21,711 nucleotides of DNA, taken from NCBI GenBank assembly GCA_031266895.1, contig JAISAD010000153.1:1-21711 (forward strand), read 5' to 3'. This document shows positions 1 through 7,861 of the stretch, one piece after another (the stretch's first letter is position 1; each line of letters opens with the position of its first letter). Source of the stretch: Bacteroidales bacterium (GTDB taxonomy: Bacteria; Bacteroidota; Bacteroidia; Bacteroidales; WCHB1-69). Both the position numbers and the translations under genes were made by a program. The notes beneath the pieces were generated by a model, which was not told the origin of the DNA, made no database searches, and saw nothing but the letters and a program-made list of their open reading frames with translations.

Positions 1-604
1 GAGACTGATCGGGCAGGTTGAGATGGGAAGCGCTTATGCCGGTTGCCAAACTGAATCTTTCTGAAGGGGCATAGCTGTAAAAGGCGCCGATGCCGCAATC
101 GAAAAAATAGAGCTTATCGCGACCAAAAGTCTCTGAAACAGGATTATTGAAGTTGAAAGAGCCATTTACATACTGCTCATCGAAGTAGAGTGCAGCATAG
201 TTGACGGTACGCTGCACCAAGCCGCCGTAAAAGCCAAAGCCGAGCTTGTTTCTATTTCTTCTATCCAGGCTCTTTGTAAACGAAAGCGTTAACGAGACCT
301 GATGCGAACTGTACTTGGAGTCTCCGGCGCAGTCGGTACTGAAATTCACTCCAGCACCAAACAGCACGCGCCGCATGTTGCTTTTGAACACGGGGGCATC
401 CACTGCCGCCGAAAAGGTAACGTAGGGCTTGGTAACAGCCATCCACTGTGTCTTTTGGTTTAGCGAGGCGCGAAAAAAGCCATCGAAAGCGCCGGTGAGC
501 GCCGGGTTGAGCTGCAGGGGCGCTGCATAAAACTGCGAGTAGTGAATATCTTGTGCCGACACTGGGAAGAAGAGCGAAAAGAGGCCGGCCAGAAAGAGAA
601 TGAT
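1..604 (-). CDS. PorP/SprF-family type IX secretion membrane protein, N-terminal part, fused in frame to RarA
   Basis: Reading leftward from 604, a hydrophobic signal-peptide core (IILFLAGLFSLFFPVSA) ends at an AQ cleavage-like site, followed by DIHYSQFYAAPLQLNPALTG. That SQFY/NPALTG pattern is typical of the PorP/SprF family. The rest is rich in alternating beta strands and aromatics, as expected of an outer-membrane barrel. These proteins sit in the outer membrane and work with type IX secretion and gliding. About 201 residues are visible; the family usually has around 300, so the C-terminus lies beyond the window. There is no in-frame ATG of its own. The frame is continuous with RarA upstream, and the Lys-rich RarA tail would serve as the positively charged n-region if translation began inside it, for example at the TTG codon for L in ENELRKYL. 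The family call is fairly sure; how the protein starts is not. Confidence 0.75.
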   Translation of the reverse strand, partial: MILFLAGLFSLFFPVSAQDIHYSQFYAAPLQLNPALTGAFDGFFRASLNQKTQWMAVTKPYVTFSAAVDAPVFKSNMRRVLFGAGVNFSTDCAGDSKYSSHQVSLTLSFTKSLDRRNRNKLGFGFYGGLVQRTVNYAALYFDEQYVNGSFNFNNPVSETFGRDKLYFFDCGIGAFYSYAPSERFSLATGISASHLNLPDQS

Positions 605-1870
605 ATATCCATATTTCTCTTTCCAGCAGGATTTTAAATATTTGCGCAATTCGTTTTCACGCGTGTTATTTTGAGGATCATACAGTTTTAATCCGCTAAT
701 GGAGGAGGGCAAAAACTCCTGTTCCGTAAAATTGTTATCATAAGCGTGGGCATACTTGTAGTCGTGGCCGTAGCCAATCTCTTTCATCAGCCGGGTAGGG
801 GCATTGCGCAGGTGCAGCGGCACGGGCAGGTCGCCGGTTTTGGCCACCCATGCCGAAGCCTCCTCTATGGCCATGTAGGCGGCATTGCTTTTGGGCGACG
901 AGGCGAGATAGGTGGCTGCTTGCGAAAGCACAATGCGTGCTTCGGGCATCCCGATATGGTGCACAGCCTGAAAGCAGTTGTTGGCCAGCAGCAGTGCATT
1001 GGGATTGGCATTGCCAATATCTTCGGAAGCCAGAATAATCATGCGGCGGGCAATAAACAGCGGATCCTCGCCGGCATTGAGCATTCGCGCCATCCAATAG
1101 ACTGCCGCATTGGGATCGCTGCCCCGAATGGATTTGATAAATGCCGAGATAATGTCATAATGATTTTCCCCTTTCTTATCGTAAATCACCAGTTTCTGCT
1201 GAATAATCTTCAGCACCGCATCATTAGTAATCACAACATGCGCGCCACTGTTTCGCAGCGTTTCCGTTACCAGTTCCATCGCATTAATCAGCTTGCGGGC
1301 ATCGCCTCCCGAAATGCGCAGCAGCGCCTCATCTTCCTGCAGGGCAACAGTGCAGTTCAGCGCCTGTTGCAGATGCTGAATGCAGTGCAATATAATTTGG
1401 CGGAGCTCTTCCGTCTCCAGATTTTTCAAAATATAGACTTGACAGCGCGAGAGCAGCGGGGCAATCACCTCAAAGGAGGGATTTTCGGTTGTAGCGCCGA
1501 TAAGCGTAACAGTGCCCTGCTCTACCGCTCCCAACAGCGAATCCTGTTGCGATTTACTGAACCGGTGTATTTCATCAATAAAAAGGATGGCCTGCCTGTC
1601 TGACTTTTTTGCCTGTTCAATAATTTCTCGGATATCTTTTACGCCGGAATTGATGGCGCTCTGCATAAAAAAATCGGCGCCGGTAGCTTTAGCAATCAGC
1701 AGCGCCAGCGTGGTTTTGCCCACTCCCGGTGGCCCCCACAAAATCATGGAATGCAAATTGTCGGTTTCGATAGCAGTACGCAAAATGCCGCCGGTACCCA
1801 TTAAGTGCTTCTGTCCCATGTACTCTTCCATGCTTTTGGGGCGCAATAGTTCTGCTAACGGTTTTTGCAT
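605..1870 (-). CDS. rarA: Replication-associated recombination protein A (RarA/MgsA, AAA+ ATPase), no stop codon before the next domain
   Basis: The protein is a DnaX/RuvB-like AAA+ ATPase acting in the cytoplasm at stalled or collapsed replication forks. Translation from ATG 1870 gives MQKPLAELLRPKSMEEYMGQ, then Walker A GPPGVGKT (residues 46-53), Walker B ILFIDEIH (95-102), sensor 1 around LIGATTENPSFE (123-134) and sensor 2 GGDAR (188-192). The C-terminal tetramerisation region holds the family motifs ASEDIGNANP and HLRNAPT and ends in WKEKYGY at residue 422. From memory of the family this matches the usual Bacteroidota length and last residues. The next codon is ATC instead of a stop, and the frame enters a PorP/SprF signal peptide. 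All catalytic motifs are intact, so the RarA part should be functional unless the C-terminal extension interferes. The gene is divergent from the glycan cluster. Confidence 0.93.
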
Positions 1871-1890
1871 AATATCCTTTTTAGACTTTG

Positions 1891-1898
1891 CAAAAATA
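1891..1898 (-). promoter_or_regulatory. Putative -7 box for rarA
   Basis: The minus strand reads TATTTTTG, matching the Bacteroidota -7 consensus TAnnTTTG, about 20 bp before the rarA start. I see no clear -33 TTG at the usual 19-21 bp distance, so this rests on the -7 box and position alone. Confidence 0.4.
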
Positions 1899-1946
1899 CG
1901 TGAAATTTTTGCATCTGACATGTGATTTCAGTATGGAAATAATTTG

Positions 1947-1954
1947 TATTTTTG
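1947..1954 (+). promoter_or_regulatory. Putative -7 box for the glycosyltransferase cluster
   Basis: TATTTTTG matches TAnnTTTG and lies 28 bp before the preferred GT2 start at 1983. An ATG in the same frame at 1944 overlaps this box, which is one reason for preferring the ATG at 1983. No good -33 element is seen. Confidence 0.45.
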
Positions 1955-1982
1955 CAAGGCATTAAAAATTAGCAAATTGACT

Positions 1983-2921
1983 ATGAAAAAAGTCTCGATA
2001 GTAGTTCCCTGCTGCAATGAGGCAGCAGCCGTTCCATTGCTCTATGCGGCTTTGCAGCCGATAATGACTGCACAATCGGAGTACCAGTGGGAAGTGCTCT
2101 TTATTAATGATGGCAGCAAGGATGAAACCCTGGCCGTAATTAAGGCGCTAAGGCTTGCCGATGCGCGTGTGAACTATGTGGATTTGTCGCGCAATTTTGG
2201 CAAGGAGCGGGCAATGCTGGCAGGATTCGACTATGTTACAGGCGATTGCATGGTGCTGATGGATGCCGATTTGCAGCACCCGCCGCAAGTAATTCCTGAA
2301 ATGCTGTCGTGGTGGGAACAGGGCTATGACGATGTTTACGGCAAGCGGATTTCGCGTGGCAGGGAGCACTGGCTGCGCAAGCGACTGTCGCTCGCTTTCT
2401 ACAAAATCCTGCAGAAGAGTGCGCGCATGGAGATTTTGCAAAATGTGGGCGATTTTCGACTGCTGGACCGCTGCTGCATTAATACGCTGAAAAAGCTGCG
2501 CGAGCAGGAGAGATATACCAAGGGGATGTTCAGCTGGATTGGATTCAGGAAACATGAAGTGCTTTTTGAAACTCGAGACCGTGCGGCAGGCCGCTCTTCG
2601 TGGAGTGTCAGGCAACTGTTTCGCTTAGCTGTAGAAGGGATTACCTCCTTTACGGTCGTCCCGCTTAAAATCTCTGCCGTTATTGGCTTTATAGTATCGT
2701 TTTTTGCCTTTGTCTATATGATTATCACGCTTTTGAAAACATTGATTTATGGCGAGCCGGTACATGGCTACCCCACCATAATGGTAACTATTCTCTTTTT
2801 GGGGGGCGTGCAGCTTATCTCTATCGGCATTATCGGCGAATATTTAGGCCGTATCTTCCACGAAACCAAAAATCGCCCCACTTATATTGCACGGGAATAT
2901 AATGGGGAACGGGTATTTTGA
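1983..2921 (+). CDS. Glycosyltransferase family 2, GtrB/ArnC/DPM1-like polyprenyl-phosphate sugar transferase
   Basis: This 312-residue enzyme probably moves a nucleotide-activated sugar onto polyprenyl phosphate at the cytoplasmic face of the inner membrane. It opens with MKKVSIVVPCCNEAAAVPLL, has the nucleotide-binding INDGSKD (41-47), the metal-binding DAD at 94-96 in LMDADLQHPP, and the family block YTKGMFSWIGFRK (178-190). Two strongly hydrophobic segments at about 231-254 and 264-289 are the C-terminal membrane helices of the GtrB/ArnC type. The ATG at 1983 is chosen over the in-frame ATG at 1944 because homologues begin at MKK and the upstream ATG overlaps a promoter box. It is the first gene of the plus-strand glycan cluster. 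The sugar cannot be told from sequence. Confidence 0.9.
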   Translation: MKKVSIVVPCCNEAAAVPLLYAALQPIMTAQSEYQWEVLFINDGSKDETLAVIKALRLADARVNYVDLSRNFGKERAMLAGFDYVTGDCMVLMDADLQHPPQVIPEMLSWWEQGYDDVYGKRISRGREHWLRKRLSLAFYKILQKSARMEILQNVGDFRLLDRCCINTLKKLREQERYTKGMFSWIGFRKHEVLFETRDRAAGRSSWSVRQLFRLAVEGITSFTVVPLKISAVIGFIVSFFAFVYMIITLLKTLIYGEPVHGYPTIMVTILFLGGVQLISIGIIGEYLGRIFHETKNRPTYIAREYNGERVF

Positions 2922-2945
2922 TTTGATTTTTTTTTCTTATTTTTG
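2918..2945 (+). promoter_or_regulatory. Putative promoter for the GT8 gene
   Basis: TTG at 2918-2920 is followed after 17 bp by TATTTTTG at 2938-2945, close to the Bacteroidota -33 TTG / -7 TAnnTTTG arrangement though with short spacing. It lies in the 78-bp gap before the GT8 start, so genes from 3000 on may be transcribed separately from the first GT2. Confidence 0.4.
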
Positions 2946-2999
2946 CAACCCTGTTTCGAGCAACAATAAATTAGATATTTTACAGGGACATTATAAACT

Positions 3000-3920
3000 A
3001 TGGCCGATGAGCTAAAGAAGAATACAAGTAATATTATTCCGGTAGTGTTTGCTACCGACGACAATTATTTCCCTTACATGGCGGTTAGCATTCAATCCAT
3101 AATGGAAAATGCAGATGCCAGTCAAGCTTTCAAAATTTACGTGCTGTGTCAAACGTTATCCGATGATTATAAGCAGCTATTGCAGGAACAGATTGAGCCG
3201 TATAAGAATTTTTCGATAGCCTATGTTGATGTTACAGGTTACTTTAAAGATTATACCATAAAAACCGCAGGCATTGCCAAATACACTATTAACACGCTGT
3301 TTCGTTTGCTGATTCCCGATATTTTTAGCGAATACAGGTATGTATTATGGATTGATGTAGATACGGTTTGCTTAGCCAATATTGCTGATTTTTGGAATAA
3401 TACCGATGAAAACCGTATGTTGAAATGTGTAAGAGATATCGGTACTCTGACAATTCTTAGACAACATGCCAGGGAAATAGGACTAACCAATATACGAGAT
3501 TACTTTAGCGCCGGCGTACTTGTCTTTAATGTTGAGCTTTTTAAACGGAATGTAACGTTTGAGGATATGATAAAGCTTTATTTGCAGAAACAGTTTCCAT
3601 ATAATGACCAGGACTTATTGAATATATTTTGTCAGAATAAGGTGCAGTATGCTTCGATGAACTGGAATGTGATTTGTGGCAAGTGCAAGGTTTATAATGA
3701 CCCCAAAATTATTCATTATGTTTGGGATAAGCCATGGAAAAGTTTTTTTATCTCAAAACGCGGACGATATTTCTGGCAATATGCAGAGAAAACGCCTTTT
3801 TATAATATCATTGTACATAAGTCTGAAAAAAAGAGTGTGAAAAATATTATGCCTCTAATAAAATATAGTGTAATGTCGTTTTTTGCCAGGTTTCTGGCGG
3901 CAGATAAAATGGTTAAATAA
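3000..3920 (+). CDS. Glycosyltransferase family 8 (LPS galactosyl/glucosyltransferase-like)
   Basis: A 306-residue retaining GT-A enzyme, expected to add a hexose from a UDP-sugar to a surface glycan in the cytoplasm. The N-terminal strand IPVVFATDDNYFPYMAVSIQ is typical of GT8. The metal-binding DVD is at 119-121 in LWIDVDTV, YFSAGVLVFN (168-177) is the family acceptor-side block, NDQD lies at 202-205, and IHYVWDKPWK (238-247) corresponds to the C-terminal HxxGxxKPW metal/substrate motif, with the usual Gly replaced by Trp. The gene is clearly more AT-rich than rarA and the first GT2, as often seen in exchanged glycan genes. Sugar and acceptor are unknown. Confidence 0.88.
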   Translation: MADELKKNTSNIIPVVFATDDNYFPYMAVSIQSIMENADASQAFKIYVLCQTLSDDYKQLLQEQIEPYKNFSIAYVDVTGYFKDYTIKTAGIAKYTINTLFRLLIPDIFSEYRYVLWIDVDTVCLANIADFWNNTDENRMLKCVRDIGTLTILRQHAREIGLTNIRDYFSAGVLVFNVELFKRNVTFEDMIKLYLQKQFPYNDQDLLNIFCQNKVQYASMNWNVICGKCKVYNDPKIIHYVWDKPWKSFFISKRGRYFWQYAEKTPFYNIIVHKSEKKSVKNIMPLIKYSVMSFFARFLAADKMVK

Positions 3921-3933
3921 AAAAGTGTTTATA

Positions 3934-4857
3934 ATGGAAAATCTTAACGGATTGGGAAACATTGACATATTTACCCCGACAAGTAGCGAAAATGCCGTTC
4001 TGGAAAGACTTGACGGAACAGGAGAATACGTGAAATTTTCTGAAATGTCGGGTGAAGAGCGGCAATTTTTAAACGGATTGATTCTGCGAAATAAACCCCA
4101 AAAATTGCTGGAGCTGGGTGTAAGTTCCGGCGGTTCTACAGTAGTGATGCTAAATGCCCTGCATAGGGGGGGGGGGGCATTGTATTCCATTGATTATTTA
4201 CCCTGGTGGTACAAGAATAAAAAACTGAAAACAGGGTTTGCTGTAGATGAATATCCCCATTTGAAAGAGCAGTGGAAACTGTTCAGCGGCGGGTTGGCGC
4301 TGAAATTTATGGATGCAATCGGTGGCGACATAGATTTTTGCTTAATTGACACTATGCATACCAATCCGGGAGAAATTTTGGATTTTTTGATGGTGCTGCC
4401 CTGGTTGAAAGATGATGCTATTGTTGTTTTTCACGATACGAGCCTGCATACGGCTGGCAAAATGTTTCAATGGCATGTAACCAATAATCTGCTGATGAGT
4501 GCCATTGTCGGCAATAAAATCCTGCAGGGAAACTTTAATGAAAAAACGGCATGGGCAAACTGTGCTTTTCCTAACATTGGGGCTATACGAATCAATGAAA
4601 GTACAAGGGAAAATTTATATGCTCTTTTTAACCTGTTAACGATAAAGTGGTACTATCTTCCAAGCAGGACAGAACAGTTCGAGATATTGGAATTTTTCGG
4701 CAAATACTACAATGCCTGTTTTGTTGATAAGCTGAGAAAAATATTCGACTATCATAATCACAACTTCCATAAATACCAGGGAATAAGGCACAAATTAAAA
4801 GAAACGGCAAAAAGAATGCCGATAGCCTGGAAAATAATGGATATGTTCCATAGATAA
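3934..4857 (+). CDS. Class I SAM-dependent methyltransferase (CmcI/Methyltransf_24-like) with a 12-G tract in frame
   Basis: A 307-residue protein with a Rossmann methyltransferase core: motif I KLLELGVSSGGST (57-69), acidic strand-2 end SIDYLP (85-90), DFCLIDTMHT (134-143) and VVFHDTS (164-170). In a glycan cluster it most likely O-methylates a sugar. An in-frame ATG at 3883 exists but would overlap the GT8 gene by 38 bp; the ATG at 3934, just after the GT8 stop, gives the sensible N-terminus MENLNGLGNI. Twelve consecutive G at 4166-4177 encode R78-GGG. The present length keeps the frame open. One extra G gives a stop about 8 codons after the tract; one fewer gives a stop within about 20 codons. 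The tract sits just after motif I, so off-length variants would be inactive. Confidence 0.82.
   Translation: MENLNGLGNIDIFTPTSSENAVLERLDGTGEYVKFSEMSGEERQFLNGLILRNKPQKLLELGVSSGGSTVVMLNALHRGGGALYSIDYLPWWYKNKKLKTGFAVDEYPHLKEQWKLFSGGLALKFMDAIGGDIDFCLIDTMHTNPGEILDFLMVLPWLKDDAIVVFHDTSLHTAGKMFQWHVTNNLLMSAIVGNKILQGNFNEKTAWANCAFPNIGAIRINESTRENLYALFNLLTIKWYYLPSRTEQFEILEFFGKYYNACFVDKLRKIFDYHNHNFHKYQGIRHKLKETAKRMPIAWKIMDMFHR
4166..4177 (+). repeat. Poly-G homopolymer (12 G) inside a coding sequence
   Basis: Twelve uninterrupted G lie in an otherwise AT-rich gene, within codons AGG GGG GGG GGG GCA. No other mononucleotide G or C run of this size is seen in the window. Such tracts are known slipped-strand mispairing sites in phase-variable genes of Campylobacter, Helicobacter and Neisseria. 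The exact count may also vary through sequencing error. Confidence 0.9.
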
Positions 4858-4870
4858 AACAGTATAAATT

Positions 4871-5617
4871 ATGAAAACAACCATTATCATACCCTGCTAC
4901 AATGAAGAGAAACGCTTGCCGTTTGCCCGGTTCAAGGAATTTGCAGAGCAGCATCCGGATTATGCATTGCTGTTTGTGAATGATGGGAGCAAGGATAACA
5001 CGCTTGGTATTTTAAATGATTTTGCAAAGGAACATTCGTCGATAGAAGTCTTAAGCTTGCCGAAAAATTCGGGCAAGGCAGAGGCCGTAAGACAGGGGAT
5101 TTTACACGCCATAAGCGCCCGTCCCGATTTTGTTGCCTTCTACGATGCCGATATGGCAACGCCGCCGGAGGATTTACATGCCATGATAGAATGGATAGAC
5201 AGGCAATCCTGCTATGCCGTAGCAGGCAGTAGAATTTTGCGACTTGGCGGCAATATCGAACGGACATTTATGCGGGGAATTATGGGCAGAATATTTGCCA
5301 ATGTGGCATCGCGCGTGCTGCAGGGACTAAGGGTTTACGACACGCAGTGCGGGGCAAAAGTTTTTCGCACATCCATAGCGGCACTCATTTTTGAGGAGCC
5401 GTTTATATCCAATTGGATTTTTGATATTGAGTTGTTCGCAAGAATCATTAAGCAGTATGGCATACAGGAGGTGTATAAAAAAGTTTATGAATATCCTCTG
5501 ACGGCATGGAGAGATGTGCATGGCTCAAAATTAAAAAAGAGGGATTTTATTCGCCAGATTTTTGACATGCATAGAATTAAGAAACATTATAAATTAAATC
5601 GTCATAATGAAAAATAA
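4871..5617 (+). CDS. Glycosyltransferase family 2, Alg5/DPM-like (dolichyl/polyprenyl-phosphate sugar synthase type)
   Basis: A 248-residue cytoplasmic GT-A enzyme. It begins MKTTIIIPCYNEEKRLPF, carries VNDGSKDNT (36-44), LPKNSGKAEAVRQG (63-76, the family glycine/lysine block), the DAD metal motif at 92-94 and the YDTQCGAKVFR block near the middle. These features are those of dolichyl-phosphate beta-glucosyltransferase-like bacterial enzymes, which make polyprenyl-phosphate hexose for later periplasmic transfer. Unlike the first GT2 it has no C-terminal membrane helices. It starts 13 bp after the methyltransferase and its last 11 bp overlap the next gene, so the two are probably translated together. 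That next gene is a GT-C transferase of the sort that uses polyprenyl-phosphate sugars. Confidence 0.87.
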   Translation: MKTTIIIPCYNEEKRLPFARFKEFAEQHPDYALLFVNDGSKDNTLGILNDFAKEHSSIEVLSLPKNSGKAEAVRQGILHAISARPDFVAFYDADMATPPEDLHAMIEWIDRQSCYAVAGSRILRLGGNIERTFMRGIMGRIFANVASRVLQGLRVYDTQCGAKVFRTSIAALIFEEPFISNWIFDIELFARIIKQYGIQEVYKKVYEYPLTAWRDVHGSKLKKRDFIRQIFDMHRIKKHYKLNRHNEK

Positions 5618-7826
5618 AATTATGGATTGGTTGAGAGCCGATTACAAGCGCACCATTTTTGCAGTACTTTCTCTTGCTCTGATTATAGCATTGCCCATCA
5701 TGTCGAAAGACGCAGGCATGAGCGGCGACGAACATTTCCACTTTAAGCAGGCCGAGAATGTAATCAATTTTTACAAAACATTCGGAAAGGATACCTCTGC
5801 CCTTGTCGGAGCAGGTGCAGGGCAAGTCGAAGGCTTTATCATGAAATATGGTCAGCTGCCCGATAATATCTCCTGCTTGATAGCATCTATATTTAATGTA
5901 GATGACATTCTATCCGTAAGGCATTCCGTAAACTCTCTTTTCGGGTGGCTGGGCATCCTGTTTGCCGGATTGCTTGCCTTTAGAATCAGTGGCAACTGGC
6001 TGGCCGCCATCATCACTTCGCTTCTGCTGTTTTTATCCCCGCGCTATTTAGGGCACTCCTTTAATAATCTTAAGGATGTTCCTTTTGCAGCCGTAATGGT
6101 CATGGGGATCTATTACATCACCCGCTTTTTTCAGACGCTTCCCAAACCGCCGCTTAAGGTTGTGATTATGCTGGCCATAAGCATAGGCTGCGCACTTGCC
6201 ATTCGGGTTGGTGGTCTCCTTTTAATTGCCTATTTCGGCCTTTTTGCCATACTCTTTTTCATTAGGGAATGGATTATTTCCCTGAGAAAAAAAGGAAAAC
6301 AGCCGGGCAGCACGCTCCCTGTATCCAAACTGTTTCTTAAGCTGTTGAATTACGGAATCATCATCTCCCTGGGAGGCTATATTTTAGGGATTCTGCTCTG
6401 GCCCTACGCCCTCGTCAGTCCTGTGGCGCATGTAAAAGAGACTTTTGCCTCCATGTCCGAATTCGAGAGCTCTCTCCGCCAGCTTTTTGAGGGCACTTTG
6501 GTCTGGTCCGATTCCCTGCCATGGTATTACACGCCCAAATATATCCTGATTTCCATTCCGATAGCTGCCATTGCCGGATGGCTGCTTTATCCTTTTGTAG
6601 GAGGCTGGAAAAACGAAAATCGCTTCTCTACGCTTATCCTCTACTTCGTCTTTCTCTTTCCCCTGTTCTGGCTGATTTACACACATGCCAACGTCTATGG
6701 CGGCTGGCGTCATGCCATGTTTGCCTATCCCCCTATGGTGGTAGCCGCAGGCTTGGGCTTCAATGCACTGATAGAGTTCGTCAAGCCAAAAGTTGCGAAC
6801 TGTGTTGCCATTGCTTTACCTTTTTTACTGTTGATTATGCCGGCGGTGCATATTATCCGCAACCATCCCTACGAATATATATATTTCAATGAGTTGGCCG
6901 GTGGAATGAAAAAAGCTTACGGCAATTATGAAATGGACTATTACTATCACTCTACTCGCGAAGCGACGAAGTGGGTAATTAAAAATGCTGAAAAGTCGGG
7001 TTTGGAAACCGGCGACAAAATCAGAGTGGCATCATGGCATCCGGCTTCGGTGGGCTATTTCTTGCGTAACGATACGGCCAGGTTCCAGAATGTCTTTTTG
7101 CGCTGGTACGAAAAGGGCAACAACGATTGGGATTATGCCATTTTTGTGATTACCGGAATGGCTCCGGAACAAATTACGAACAAGGCCTTTTTCCCGCCCA
7201 AAAATTGTGTACATACTATTAAAGTGGACGGTGTGCCTGTTTGTATCATCTTGAAGCGTACCGATAAGTCGGACATGCTGGGCTTCAAAGCGAAAGAGGC
7301 ACATCAAAACGACAGCGCAATTCTGTATTTGGAAAAAGCCATCGCATTAGACCCTGCCAATGAAGCTTCCCTCGCCAATATCAGCGAAATCTGTTTGCAA
7401 ACCGGACAGCTGGAAAAGGCAAAAACCTATATTGACATGCTGATCAAAGTGTCGCCCAAGTATGAAACGGGAAATTTCTTCCTGGCCCATTATTATCTGA
7501 TGCAAAATAAATTGGATGACGCTTTGCAAGTATGTAAACAGATTATCAAGGATAATTTTAAATTCAGAGCCGCTTATCACCTCACTTGCAATGTCTATTT
7601 GAGAAAACAGGACATAAAATCTGCTGAAAAGATTATGTTGAAAATGATTGATGCCGACCAGATGGATGAACAGGGGATGCAGCAACTCTTTGAAATCTAT
7701 AAAAATGAGGGCATCGGAGAACGCGCCGCCTATAAGAAAATGATGAAAAAGTTTTATCAAAGCCTGGAACGGCGCGGCAAAAAGAAAGAGGCGGAAACCT
7801 ATCGCGAACAGTATAACAAAATCTAA
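5607..7826 (+). CDS. Multi-membrane GT-C (GT39/ArnT-like) glycosyltransferase with C-terminal TPR domain
   Basis: A 739-residue protein. After a short cytoplasmic start and one helix (about 17-33) comes the first periplasmic loop with SGDEHFHFKQAENVINFY; the D41-E42 pair matches the catalytic acidic pair of GT39/GT-C enzymes. About ten further hydrophobic segments follow to roughly residue 425 (for example SLLLFLSPRYLG, GGYILGILLWPYALV, LPFLLLIMPAVHII). A soluble segment follows, then from about 555 repeats of TPR character (AILYLEKAIALDPANEAS, EKAKTYIDMLIKVSP, ALQVCKQIIKDN). It probably transfers a sugar from a polyprenyl-phosphate donor in the periplasm; the TPRs may bind partner proteins. 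It overlaps the preceding GT2 by 11 bp; a second in-frame ATG at 5622 would avoid the overlap. Substrate unknown. Confidence 0.8.
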   Translation: MKNKIMDWLRADYKRTIFAVLSLALIIALPIMSKDAGMSGDEHFHFKQAENVINFYKTFGKDTSALVGAGAGQVEGFIMKYGQLPDNISCLIASIFNVDDILSVRHSVNSLFGWLGILFAGLLAFRISGNWLAAIITSLLLFLSPRYLGHSFNNLKDVPFAAVMVMGIYYITRFFQTLPKPPLKVVIMLAISIGCALAIRVGGLLLIAYFGLFAILFFIREWIISLRKKGKQPGSTLPVSKLFLKLLNYGIIISLGGYILGILLWPYALVSPVAHVKETFASMSEFESSLRQLFEGTLVWSDSLPWYYTPKYILISIPIAAIAGWLLYPFVGGWKNENRFSTLILYFVFLFPLFWLIYTHANVYGGWRHAMFAYPPMVVAAGLGFNALIEFVKPKVANCVAIALPFLLLIMPAVHIIRNHPYEYIYFNELAGGMKKAYGNYEMDYYYHSTREATKWVIKNAEKSGLETGDKIRVASWHPASVGYFLRNDTARFQNVFLRWYEKGNNDWDYAIFVITGMAPEQITNKAFFPPKNCVHTIKVDGVPVCIILKRTDKSDMLGFKAKEAHQNDSAILYLEKAIALDPANEASLANISEICLQTGQLEKAKTYIDMLIKVSPKYETGNFFLAHYYLMQNKLDDALQVCKQIIKDNFKFRAAYHLTCNVYLRKQDIKSAEKIMLKMIDADQMDEQGMQQLFEIYKNEGIGERAAYKKMMKKFYQSLERRGKKKEAETYREQYNKI

Positions 7827-7861
7827 GTTTTACCACATAAGCAACACAATAAAACGAAATA

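Noticed and set aside
746..1603. Long plus-strand ORF of 285 codons
   Set aside because: It lies entirely opposite rarA, whose AAA+ motifs are clear on the minus strand; its protein has no recognisable domain and is a shadow.
1944..1982. Upstream in-frame ATG for the first GT2
   Set aside because: It overlaps the TATTTTTG box and adds 13 residues not expected in the family; ATG 1983 is preferred.
3883..3933. Upstream in-frame ATG for the methyltransferase
   Set aside because: It would overlap the GT8 coding end by 38 bp, and the added residues do not look like a natural start; ATG 3934 is preferred.
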